DNA from: Aphrocallistes beatrix
Taxonomy: Eukaryota > Porifera > Hexactinellida > Sceptrulophora > Aphrocallistidae
Direction of reading: 5' to 3'
Assembly (NCBI GenBank): GCA_963281255.1
Contig: OY725499.1
Span: 3,801,148-3,865,147 of the forward strand
Length of the DNA stretch: 64,000 nt
Position 1 is the stretch's first letter. Each line of letters begins with the position of its first letter. The notes under the pieces are model-generated. The model did not search any database. It had not been told where the DNA came from and saw only the letters and a list, made by a program, of their open reading frames with translations. Both the position numbers and the translations under genes were made by a program. Positions 1 to 9,943 of this stretch are shown here, piece by piece.

Positions 1-1094
1 GAGCACAACCTTGGGGAAAATAATTTAATCAGATTTCCGCAGATTTTTCAATTTATTTACAGAATATTAAAAATTTACAAAATAATAAATTCAAAAGGTT
101 AAAATCCCAATATATTTAACAGAGTTAGATGGATATTTGGATCTCCTCGGTCCTATGCTAACAAGGGGGAAGTGGTCTTGACTCAAGCTACTCTATTGGA
201 TCTTAATTAACACAAGAACTACTAAAATACAGTTATTATCAGAAATATACCATTTAAAGCCTTTTAAAGCAAGATGTTCATTGAAGCTCAAATGAAAATG
301 ATTTGGCATTTCGAGAACTTACAAGTAGAAAATAAATACTTCTAACTGGGCAGACTAAACTCTTTATTAGATTAGGATTTAACTTCGTGAATCATTATGG
401 TAGAACATTGCCGATTAAAGTGCTGACTATAGCAGAGTATTAATACGAACAAGTATACTCTACAAACCAAGGATAATGCAAAAGAAATGAAAATTAAAAA
501 TAAGAAAGTAATTCCTACTCATCTAACAAAGTCCGTAAGCTTAAAATACGCAACATATTATTAACTCAATCGACTTTAGTTATACTTATCCATGGTTATA
601 AAGGACCTGAATATGCACAGGCATTATAAGGTAGGCTCAATAAATACTACTATAGTCATTTGTCATACAATAGTGGAACCTCTCTAATTGAGGGTCTCGG
701 GTGTGTCGATTGCAAAATGGTTACAAAATAGTCACAAACAAAATAAAATTGATAAATATTTTCAATATCTCATATAATATACAAGATATGATTCCATCGC
801 TCTTTATAATGTCTTATTTTCATGTATTCATTCAAAGACCCCTTTTAGACAGGATTTCTTAGCATAACTTGTTACTTGCTTCCCCAATTTCCCGAATAAT
901 CCAATTTTTCTGTTTACAGAGGTTAATTTTAATGTAAATACGTAGTTAGTTCCATTTAATTACTCCATCATATGGTTCTACTGTATATGTGGTATTACTT
1001 GTATATAATGAATCTATATCATTATTTTTAGTAGAAAAAAATTTTTGTATTTTACTGTAGACTACCTAACTTATGCTGCATTTTCTCTTCAAAC
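1..1094. repeat. Upstream half of tandem duplication, copy 1
   Basis: No gene is seen. Stretches at about 75-130, 545-760 and 780-1000 recur in the same order and orientation at about 2452-2500, 2580-3400 and 3400-3640. A shared landmark is the block around 'gacaggatttcttagcata' at about 848 and 3486. This is the promoter-side flank of Ig gene 1 and its duplicate lies upstream of Ig gene 2. Copy 2 contains extra inserted DNA. Confidence 0.7.
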
Positions 1095-1102
1095 TATAAA
1101 TA
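1095..1102 (+). promoter_or_regulatory. TATA box of Ig gene 1
   Basis: TATAAATA ends 54 bp before the ATG at 1156. The same octamer is found at a similar distance before most Ig genes in the window, so it is a credible core promoter. It also implies a very short 5' UTR with no room for an upstream exon. Confidence 0.65.
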
Positions 1103-1155
1103 TCACTACTATAATAAAAGTAAATTAAAATCCAAAAATTCTTTAAGATATAAGA

Positions 1156-1797
1156 ATGAGTTATATGTTCATTGATGCACAGCTCCAAAATGATTTCGAC
1201 ATTCCGAGCATTTCAAATAAAATTATTAGTGCAGATATTAAAATATTAAAAGAACCAGCAGACGCAATTGGAAAAATAAACTCATATGTAAACTTCTCCG
1301 CATTAGTTGAAGTAAATAATCCCACTTTCCAATGGTTCAATCAAAAAGGGGAACAGATGAGAGGAAAATGTCGAAGTAATTTGCCAATTGGGCCAGTAAA
1401 GGAAGAAGATTTCGGATTTTATCGGTTAGAAATTACGGATGGAGTAACAAAAGAAGCAAAACTATCAAGATGGGTAGAACTGAAGAAGTCAGTGCCAAAA
1501 ACCATCCAACACCAACACTACAGACAAGAAATACTGAAACCCAAACTTGTAGGGCAAACAGAAGGAAGGTCCTATGTGCTAGGAAGTACTATCATTATCG
1601 GTGCTCAGTTCGAGAATGCAACAACTTATCAATGGTTTAAGGACGGAACGAGGTTAGACGGCTGTACAGGAACTCAACTTCAAATCAGTAACGCGACATG
1701 GGAAAATCGTGGAAACTACACATTAGTAGCTGCAAATACTAACGGAGATCAAGTTGAAGCAATAATACCTGTTCATATTACTGACTATATGTATTAA
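1156..1797 (+). CDS. Two-domain cytosolic Ig-like protein, gene 1
   Basis: This is a single-exon gene of 213 codons with no signal peptide, membrane segment or other domain. Two Ig-like domains span roughly residues 27-113 and 130-211. Domain 1 has core Trp60 and a Tyr-corner EEDFGFYRLEITD (Tyr89), and ends in SRWVELKK. Domain 2 has Trp160 and a degenerate Tyr-corner around Tyr188. The two cysteines that normally bridge Ig sheets are replaced (FSALV in strand B, FYRL in strand F). Lone cysteines sit instead in the C'-E region (Cys72, Cys170). The domain linker is short and carries Pro and Gln. The start is fixed by the TATA box 54 bp upstream. The closest relative is gene 2 at 7479, differing by about a dozen residues. 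The function is unknown; similarity to MALT1-type Ig domains is a recall-based suggestion. Confidence 0.85.
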   Translation: MSYMFIDAQLQNDFDIPSISNKIISADIKILKEPADAIGKINSYVNFSALVEVNNPTFQWFNQKGEQMRGKCRSNLPIGPVKEEDFGFYRLEITDGVTKEAKLSRWVELKKSVPKTIQHQHYRQEILKPKLVGQTEGRSYVLGSTIIIGAQFENATTYQWFKDGTRLDGCTGTQLQISNATWENRGNYTLVAANTNGDQVEAIIPVHITDYMY

Positions 1798-2440
1798 CTG
1801 TAAGGGATTGTATCGAAATAATAATTTAAATTTAATTTTAAACTTCTATTCTTATTAGTATTAAAATACAGAACCATACATTGCCTAGAGCTAATTTAAT
1901 ATTTGGAATTAATCGAGAGATAAATTATATAATGATTTATTTGTAGAAAATTGGGTTCTTTAAGCTCACAAGAATCATATAGAATGAAATAGTAAGTTTC
2001 TTAATAATTACAATAGAGATGTTGTTCGGAAAACTTCCACAAGTCACAGTACTAGAGTTGTATTGTCATATATTAGAGAGTCCTTAGCGCATGCGCTACT
2101 CTTCTCTTATATTAAAAAAAGATCAATAAAAATCAGCTACAATTGCATAGTTACTGCCCTCCGGTTGAGATATTCGAGGGTTTTCTGCCAACTGATGTAC
2201 TGATTAATTTGGAAAGTTTCTAAATATCTACTTCTCTGATTAATTCAGGACATTGAAGTAAAGTTCTTCATGATTATCCTGGTTCTGGCCTAAATAACAA
2301 TTTCTCTAATCAACAAATATATTAACAAATCTTAAGCGAATCTAGATTTTTACCTGAAGTTGTTCACATTTAGGATTCAAATTGAGTCAACGGTTCAATT
2401 TCTGATAAGTAAATCTGTCAACGTTACGTGTGAGGAAGCT
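1798..2440. other. Intergenic, nothing recognised
   Basis: AT-rich sequence between Ig gene 1 and the start of duplication copy 2. I see no gene, hairpin or transposon end. Confidence 0.5.
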
Positions 2441-2446
2441 CACATC

Positions 2447-3655
2447 ATATTTTACAAAATAATAAATTCAAAAGCTTTAAATCCTCTAATTCGCATATTC
2501 CATTGGAAATAATAGTAATATGATGACTTAACTTTTTTGCAAACGCTTCGACACTGTTTATACAATCATCATGGACGTACATATTAATTAACTCAATTGA
2601 CTTTAGTTAATTATTCATGGTTACGCATATAAACGGCTTGTTAATGAACAGGCATTATTACTATATATAAAGTAGGTTAATATGTATACTAATATAGCCA
2701 TATGCCATACTATATCTCGACCAGCATGTATATTGTAAATGTAACTTGAAAGTAATTATTAAAATTGTAATTTGGGCTCGGCGCTTTGTACTGTGTCGAC
2801 TCACATACGAATGCACATATCACGTAGCCCATGTTTGCTCGCACTCGGTCGCTAGCGTCTCGCTTACGGCTCCATTGGTGTTTTGTCTCTCTCTCTCTAC
2901 ACACACGCACACACACATCGAGTAGAATCTCTCTAATTGTGGTCTTGGGCGATGGGCCCCCGGAATTGAGATACTGACCACCATTCCTATTTCAGAGATA
3001 CCGTCTTTCCCTGAATAAGCTCCGGGGGTTAGATAAGATGCAAACATTTTAGGTAGGTAAACCATTTGTTATAGCTAGTTGTATTTATGAATACTCTTAG
3101 TGAATAGTAATGAGATTGGAAATCGTTTATCTCTTCCAAAAGTCTTTTTTCTCAACCGTTACGGCGCTCTAAATCTTTGAGGGTTGTTGAGCACGAAAAA
3201 AAGGGGAAAGACGGTATTTTAAAATTGTGACTGATCTTAATCACTTGAAAAATACAACCCATCTTCTCTTAGCTTATGGCATTACTTAGGGAATAACTGA
3301 CACACGCAAAGTAGAAATGTTTGAAGAATTGGATGTTGGGAGGCCGAAGCCTGTGTCGATTACAAAATGTTTAAGGCTACAAAATTTCCCCAAACAGAAT
3401 AAAATTGATAAATCTTTTTAATATCTCATTTAATGAATACAATATAGGATTCATACCACTCCTAATAATGTCTTATTTTCGAGTTATACTTAGTTATACT
3501 AGAAGACAGGATTTCTTAGCATAAACTTGTCACTTGCCTCCCCAATTCCCCGATTATATCCAATTCTCTGTTTACAAAGGTTAGTTTAACCTAATTACTC
3601 TGTCATTCATAGAGATTTCACTGTATACGTGTTGTTTAATGAAGCTAGATCTTTT
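2447..3655. repeat. Tandem duplication, copy 2 (upstream part)
   Basis: This matches 75-1020 in order, and the match resumes at 7356, just upstream of Ig gene 2. Relative to copy 1 it has two extra insertions, at about 2709-2928 and 2952-3347. The first ends in a (TC)n/(AC)n microsatellite at about 2886-2917. No gene is seen. Confidence 0.65.
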
Positions 3656-3982
3656 AGGCATTCACTTGTAGATTCATTGCATTTTTCATTGAATTGATTG
3701 TGCAAACTCCCGAATTTTTTTTTCGGCCCACTTAAATGTCATCAATTAAATTTAAGAAAGCTAGTTCATCCCATTCTTAATTTATGCAGTTTTAAAATTG
3801 ACGAGTATACAAAGGTATATGCTCGGATTACTGTTAAACTTCATTTGAACCTTTTTATTTCAAGAAGGCTGAAGAATCCAGTCTGTATTGCACTCCTGAG
3901 ATTCTATGTATTATGTATGAAGTGGTCAAGAAATACTTTATACAGGGTGGCTCATAAGTTCTGTTACATTTATATTATGATT

Positions 3983-5350
3983 CGTTTTTGACGGAAATTA
4001 TGACGGCAAATTAACATTAGGAAAAATTCATTTTGAAGAAAATTATGACGGCAAATTAACATTAGGAAAAATTCATTTTGAAGAAAATTATGACGGCAAA
4101 TTAACATTAGGAAAAATTCATTTTGACGGAAATTATGACGGCAAATTAACATTAGGAAAAATTCATTTTGACGGAAATTATGACGGCAAATTAACATTAG
4201 GAAAAATTCATTTTGACGGAAATTATGACGGCAAATTAACATTAGGAAAAATTCATTTTGAAGAAAATTATGACGGCAAATTAACATTAGGAAAAATTCA
4301 TTTTGAAGAAAATTATGACGGCAAATTAACATTAGGAAACATTCATTTTGAAGAAAATTATGACGGCAAATTAACATTAGGAAAAATTCATTTTGAAGAA
4401 AATTATGACGGCAAATTAACATTAGGAAAAATTCATTTTGAAGAAAATTATGACGGCAAATTAACATTAGGAAAAATTCATTTTGAAGAAAATTATGACG
4501 GCAAATTAACATTAGGAAAAATTCATTTTGACGGAAATTATGACGGCAAATTAACATTAGGAAAAATTCATTTTGAAGAAAATTATGACGGCAAATTAAC
4601 ATTAGGAAAAATTCATTTTGAAGAAAATTATGACGGCAAATTAACATTAGGAAACATTCATTTTGAAGAAAATTATGACGGCAAATTAACATTAGGAAAA
4701 ATTCATTTTGAAGAAAATTATGACGGCAAATTAACATTAGGAAAAATTCATTTTGAAGAAAATTATGACGGCAAATTAACATTAGGAAAAATTCATTTTG
4801 AAGAAAATTATGACGGCAAATTAACATTAGGAAAAATTCATTTTGACGGAAATTATGACGGCAAATTAACATTAGGAAAAATTCATTTTGACGGAAATTA
4901 TGACGGCAAATTAACATTAGGAAAAATTCATTTTGACGGAAATTATGACGGCAAATTAACATTAGGAAAAATTCATTTTGAAGAAAATTATGACGGCAAA
5001 TTAACATTAGGAAAAATTCATTTTGAAGAAAATTATGACGGCAAATTAACATTAGGAAAAATTCATTTTGAAGAAAATTATGACGGCAAATTAACATTAG
5101 GAAAAATTCATTTTGAAGAAAATTATGACGGCAAATTAACATTAGGAAAAATTCATTTTGACGGAAATTATGACGGCAAATTAACATTAGGAAAAATTCA
5201 TTTTGAAGAAAATTATGACGGCAAATTAACATTAGGAAAAATTCATTTTGAAGAAAATTATGACGGCAAATTAACATTAGGAAAAATTCATTTTGAAGAA
5301 AATTATGACGGCAAATTAACATTAGGAAAAATTCATTTGAAGAAAATTAT
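3983..5350. repeat. 45-bp minisatellite, about 30 units
   Basis: Near-perfect tandem units of 45 bp (core ATGACGGCAAATTAACATTA). Variants are few: GACGGAAA versus GAAGAAAA at one site, and AAAC versus AAAA at another. The variant order shows a 7-unit (315-bp) block immediately repeated (units 7-13 and 14-20). Because 45 is a multiple of three and no unit contains a stop in one minus frame, a 450-codon open frame exists. It is an array artefact, not a gene. The array sits just inside the left end of the mariner element. Confidence 0.95.
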
Positions 5351-5439
5351 AACCCATTTATATATTTAAAATATACTGGTCCTACTTGTTATTTGCACTA
5401 GACTTACATGTTTTGCTAATAATATGCTAGAAATAATCA

Positions 5440-6467
5440 CTATTCTATATACCCTCCTTTCTTCTGAATTACAGCATTTAATCTACGAGGGAAGGCCTCT
5501 ACTGCAGCACGCAGTGTTTCCTGAGGTATTTTATCCCATTCTCTCCTCAACGACGCCTTAAGAGACTCTATATTGGTGTGGGTTTTAGCACAAGCCTTTG
5601 TCTCCAAAATAGACCAGATCGAGTAATCCATTGGATTCAAATCGGGGCTGTAGGGGGGCCATTCCTCCTTGGTAATAAAATCGGGGATATTCTCCTTTAA
5701 CCATGCCTGGGTGAGTTTCGAGGTGTGGGCAGGTGCACCATCCTGTTGAATAAAAAAGACTCCCCAGAGAACATGGACTGGCTTAGATCTTTCAGTACAG
5801 GCTCTAATATAAGCTCGCGATACGAGATTGAATTGATTTTAGCTCCTGGTGGAACAAAAACCAGGGATGTCCGACCAATGCCCGAAACCCCAGCCCAAAC
5901 CATGACAGAGAGTGGTTTCTGAACTCGCGCAACGAAATGCAACTCTTCTGGGATTGAATGAGCATTAGATGATATTATTCTGTCATTTTGAGCATTACTA
6001 GCTTCTTCTATCGTGAATAATTTCTCGTCTGAAAAAAGAATGTTGTTCATTCCATGAATAGCGTGCCGCTTTGACAGACCCTTGCTCTTAACCAATCTCT
6101 TTCCCTTGATATTGTCAGTAAGGAAGTGCACCTTCTTCCTTTTGAATGATTTCATTCCTAAATGGTCCCTAACGATCCTTTGAACAGATCGGCGAGATAT
6201 TTTAATGACTGATGCCATTTTACGCATAGATCGCCGGGGATTTCTTCGAATTTGTTCCCGCACCGTCTTGCGCACCTTTGGAGTCACAACAGTAGACGGA
6301 CGTCCACTCCTGGCTCTATCCTCAACATTTCCAGTCTCCAGATATCTCTAAATGGCCCTAACAACAAACATTCTTCTTCCCCTGGGCATTTTGAGCATTT
6401 TGGAAATTTCCTTCGGTTTATACCCCGCTTGAAATAATCCAACTACAGCACATCGATCACGCTCCAT
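5440..6467 (-). pseudogene. Broken DD37D mariner transposase
   Basis: The reading starts at the ATG at 6467. It shows an N-terminal helix-turn-helix region, then FSDEKLFTIEE (first catalytic Asp) and VMVWAGVSG. The C-terminal motif NPMDYSIWSILE holds the third Asp. Spacing in the intact frame of the related copy at 32.6 kb gives about 37 residues between the second and third Asp, hence DD37D-like. The copy is dead: there is an in-frame TAG near 6349, and a one-base loss in the second-Asp region (FLF..., near 5745) shifts the frame. C-terminal coding resumes in another frame down to 5440. Confidence 0.85.
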
Positions 6468-6634
6468 TAGCTACACAACACTAAAATGGAATTTTATATG
6501 AAAATTACTAATGAAAAACTGATGTTGAATATCTAATGACAAAATAAATTTGAATAACTGTCTTATTATCCAAATAAAAATTAAAATTAATGGGTACGAA
6601 AAAATGTCACAGAACTTATGAGCCACCCTGTACG

Positions 6635-7353
6635 TAGTCAGACCGAAAGTTTTTAGACTCAAGCACTTAAGGTTATCAGAATTAGCTATAATTTTCACAG
6701 TTTTTCAAAGTATTCCCCATCACAATCTATGCAAAGTTTCATTCGCCAGAACCACTTTTCAAAGCACTCTTTCACTCGTGTGTCTTTTTGCTCATCAGAA
6801 AGCCTATGAGGGATCTAACGGGCTGATATCTTCCTGACACCCAGATAATCATGAAGGATGGTTGTAAACGCATTCCTTCCAATCTGGAGTTCCTCCATCA
6901 TCCCTTCATAGGTCATCCGCCGATCTAACTCAATGATTTTCTTCACCTTGGCGAGGTTATCGGGTATTACCACCGTCGCGGGAAGTCCAAGGCGCTCTTC
7001 ATCGGACAATGGCGTTCTTACCCTCCGAAACTCAGCAAACCAGTTGAAAACTGTTGCGAGGGATGGACTTTGATCTCCAAAAACAGAATTAAGTTGAGTG
7101 AGTGACTATGAAGCACTCAAATCTCTCAAAAAATCGTAATAAATAATGGCTCTGAAATCACGCCGCTCCAACTCCATCAAAAAATAAAAATAATGCTGAA
7201 TGTCAAGGTGAGGATGATGTTTTGAAGAATTATTGTGTTAGCCAAATTGAAATTCAACAATGTATTACTGAGCAAAGTAATTATGGTTTGACTGAAATTT
7301 CATAACAATTGCTGAATAATAAGTATGCTAGTCTAAAAAGTTTCGGCTAACCC
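6635..7353 (-). mobile_element. Internally deleted mariner element
   Basis: Imperfect inverted ends (GACCGAAAGTTTTTAGACT near 6641 and AGTCTAAAAAGTTTCGGCT near 7330) enclose about 0.7 kb. It abuts the right end of the 3943-6630 mariner. Its right edge coincides with the point where the duplicated upstream sequence of Ig gene 2 resumes. The interior is a transposase with its catalytic middle removed. Confidence 0.75.
6695..7177 (-). pseudogene. mariner transposase, catalytic core deleted
   Basis: From the ATG at 7177 the reading gives a mariner/SETMAR-style N-terminal DNA-binding half, including DRRMTYEGMMEELQIGRNAF and ILHDYLGVRKISAR. It then joins directly to a typical mariner C-terminal tail (FWRMKLCIDCDGEYFEKL) ending at 6695. 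Two in-frame TAG codons interrupt it, and all three catalytic Asp motifs are missing. It is a deletion derivative rather than a gene. Confidence 0.8.
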
Positions 7354-7396
7354 TAGTAATTTTACTGGAAACCACCTACACTGCATTTTGTCCACA

Positions 7397-7413
7397 TATA
7401 AATACTATAAATA
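7397..7413 (+). promoter_or_regulatory. Double TATA box of Ig gene 2
   Basis: TATAAATA occurs at 7397-7404 and again at 7406-7413, followed by CTAGTAT, 65-82 bp before the ATG at 7479. It lies in duplicated sequence that matches the promoter of Ig gene 1, about 45 bp downstream of the inserted transposon block. Confidence 0.65.
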
Positions 7414-7478
7414 CTAGTATGAATACCTCTATATAATAAAAAAATTCAAAATATCCAACAATCCTAAAAGATCTAAGA

Positions 7479-8114
7479 ATGAGTTATATTGACGCACAGC
7501 TCCAAAATGATTTCGACATTCCGAGCATTTCAAATAAAACTATTAATGCAGAAATCAAGATACTGAAAGAACCAGCAGACGCAATTGGAAAAATAAACTC
7601 ATATGTAAACTTCTCCGCATTAGTTGAAGTAAATAATCCCACTTTCCAATGGTTCAATCAAAAAGGGGAACAAATGAGAGGAAAATGTCGAAGTAATTTG
7701 CCAATTGGGCCAGTAAAGGAAGAAGATTTCGGATTTTATCGGTTAGAAATTACGGATGGAGTAACAAAAGAAGCCAAACTATCAAGATGGGTAGAGCTGA
7801 AGAAGTCAGTGCCAAAAACCATCCAACACCAGTACTACAGACAAGAAACACCGAAACCCAAACTTGTAGGGCAAACAGAAGGAAAGTCCTATGTGCTAGG
7901 AAGTACTATCATTATCGGTGCTCAGTTCGAGAATGCAACAACTTATCAATGGTTTAAGGATGGAATTAGGTTAGACGGCTGTACAGGAACTCAACTTCAA
8001 ATCACTAACGCGACATGGGAAAATATGGGAACCTTCAGATTAGTCGCTGCAAATACAAACGGAGATGAAGTTGAAGCAATAATACCTGTTCATATTACTG
8101 ACTATATGTATTAA
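7479..8114 (+). CDS. Two-domain cytosolic Ig-like protein, gene 2
   Basis: Single exon, 211 codons, a tandem duplicate of gene 1 with about a dozen substitutions and a two-residue deletion near the N-terminus. It has the same two Ig-like domains with core Trp in each (NPTFQWF and TTYQWFKDG), DFGFYRLEITD in domain 1 and the lone C'-E cysteines. No signal peptide or disulfide pair is present. An AATAAA polyadenylation signal lies at 8148-8153. The reading frame is intact although about 3.7 kb of extra DNA now separates its promoter from the duplicated upstream flank. Confidence 0.85.
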   Translation: MSYIDAQLQNDFDIPSISNKTINAEIKILKEPADAIGKINSYVNFSALVEVNNPTFQWFNQKGEQMRGKCRSNLPIGPVKEEDFGFYRLEITDGVTKEAKLSRWVELKKSVPKTIQHQYYRQETPKPKLVGQTEGKSYVLGSTIIIGAQFENATTYQWFKDGIRLDGCTGTQLQITNATWENMGTFRLVAANTNGDEVEAIIPVHITDYMY

Positions 8115-8187
8115 CTGTAAGAGATTCATTCCTTATTCTGCTTTAATAATAAAATTTTTTTTAAAAGATTTAATATTATTATTATTA

Positions 8188-8955
8188 CTAAGGGCATTCA
8201 AAAAGTTCTCATCTCATATCTGTATCTCAAATGATAGTGAAAATAGGATATTTTCAATTTGTCCATTGTATTCCTTAGGGGATCAGCTTCCAATTTATAT
8301 ATTGGTTTATTTTAAAAGGACAATTATTGTGGTTCCTACATTATATTTTTTGTGCATCGGTTTAGGCTAGTGTCGAAAAGTTGGAATCTCCCCATTGAAA
8401 ATGGCTTAAAACTAAATTTGGAGAATAAAAGTTGTGAAAATCGTAGAATAAGGTCATTAAAAGGTTAAATAATTAAGAACCAATGTGAAAAAGTAAACGG
8501 GAGGTGTTCAATAGTATTGCTCGTGTTGAAAAAATATCATGCTACTTTTAGTGGATTTTTTGTCAATTTTCGCCACTCAAAAAGTGGGACAAAAATGGTA
8601 GTAAACCACTTCAAAACATAGTATTCCCTCAGCCTCAAACTATAATACTTCAGAGAATTCAATCTATATGATAGTTGATGCGTAGAATTCGATGGAGGGA
8701 TCAGTTTTAATCTAAATTTGCTCAGAACTGAAATATATCAAAAGGAACCCCAAAAATCACGTTCAAAGGGACTACCTTAAACCGATGCACAAAAAATCTA
8801 ATGTAGGAACCACAATAATTGTCCTTTTAAAATAAACCAATATATAAATTGGAAGCTGATCCCCTAAGGAATACAATGGACAAATTGAAAATATCCTATT
8901 TTCACTATCATTTGAGATACAGATATGTGATGAGAACTTTTTGAATGCCCTTAGT
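8188..8955. mobile_element. Foldback MITE, ACTAAGGGCATTCA ends
   Basis: Two arms of about 180 bp (8190-8370 and 8772-8953) are near-perfect inverted copies around a roughly 400-bp loop. Outer ends read ACTAAGGGCATTCA and its complement. No coding sequence is present; the open frame across the right arm is a shadow. It lies just 3' of Ig gene 2. Confidence 0.85.
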
Positions 8956-9117
8956 ACAATGATTGTACAGTATATTTCCGAAATACTGGGGTGCTTTCGG
9001 ATAATATTTTCATAAAATTCATTTTGTATGTTAATATTTAATTTCTGTATGCTCGTATGAAGAGTTGTTACCGTATTTATGGGTGTGGGTGCCTGCATTA
9101 GGTCGAATTCTGATGTA

Positions 9118-9245
9118 GTTAGATCGAAAATCGTATGTTGTTGATAGATCGAATTTCTTTTTAGCTATGTTGTAGATAGATCGAATTCAATTTAGCTATG
9201 TTGTAGATATATCGAATTTAATTTAACTATGTTGTAGTTAGATCG
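9118..9245. repeat. Short tandem repeat, about 40-bp unit
   Basis: About three to four diverged copies of a unit containing TAGATCGAATT and AGCTATGTTGTAG. Confidence 0.75.
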
Positions 9246-9671
9246 ACTCTAAGGAAAGATACCTGTAAGAATACAAAAAAGTATGCACTTTTTGTTTAGA
9301 TTATTGCGAACCTGAAAGTGAAAGTAGCGTTTCTTTCTGAAGGGGATTTCGAGAGGAATTTCAGATGAAGAATGGCAATCAAATGACAGGTCGTTTTAGG
9401 ATTTTTGGCGTGATGATTTGAGTATCAATCTTTCAGTATAGAAGAATGAGGCATTTTGCCATAATCTCCTAGAAATAAATTCGATCTATCGACAACATCA
9501 GAATTCGACTTAATGCATACCTCCCTGTGCCACGAAGTATTTGAGTCGAAGTACAACTTTTTACTGTAATCAATACAATAAATGTGTGACAGACGATTGT
9601 GTGCATATGTGCTATATATACTAGACAAGGGCGGAACAACAAGTTCGGCGGATATGCTAGAGCCATACCAC

Positions 9672-9935
9672 CAGGGGCGGCACCAGTTGTTTTCATCAGG
9701 GGTCGCATAGGGGTGTCAGATCATCTGGCAGGGGTCGCAGAATAAAGGAAGGGAACTCAAAAATGTCTCATTTTTTAGGTTGTATCCATAACTTTTTTGT
9801 TTTTTTAGTTATGTGACTTTAGTAATATATTGTTCCTGTTTCTTTCACAAAATTTCACTTAATCTCATATAACATAGAACTAAAATCACAAATTTCGTAA
9901 TTATAAACCTATAAATCCCTCTAACGCCGCCACTG
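9672..9935. mobile_element. hAT-type MITE with 8-bp target duplication
   Basis: The element runs from CAGGGGCGGC at 9672 to GCCGCCACTG at 9935. It is flanked on both sides by the perfect 8-bp direct repeat CATACCAC (9664-9671 and 9936-9943), the length typical of hAT transposition. There is no coding sequence. Confidence 0.85.
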
Positions 9936-9943
9936 CATACCAC

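Larger units (their letters stand above)
3943..6630 (-). mobile_element. mariner-type (DD37D) transposon, defective
   Basis: Inverted ends begin CAGGGTGGCTCATAAGTTCT at 3943 and mirror at 6605-6630, each flanked by a TA dinucleotide (3941-3942, 6631-6632) as expected for a Tc1/mariner target duplication. The interior holds a broken minus-strand transposase (5440-6467). Between its 3' end and the left inverted repeat lies a 1.37-kb minisatellite (3983-5350). The same ends occur on a palindromic non-autonomous element at 60275-61045 and on a truncated end at 34328. Confidence 0.9.

Noticed and set aside
3970..5322. Minus-strand 450-codon open frame of repeated 15-residue units
   Set aside because: It is produced by a stop-free 45-bp minisatellite lying inside a transposon end; there is no promoter or non-repeat coding sequence.
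8772..9098. Minus-strand open frame of 108 codons
   Set aside because: It runs through the right arm of a palindromic MITE, with no protein-like features.
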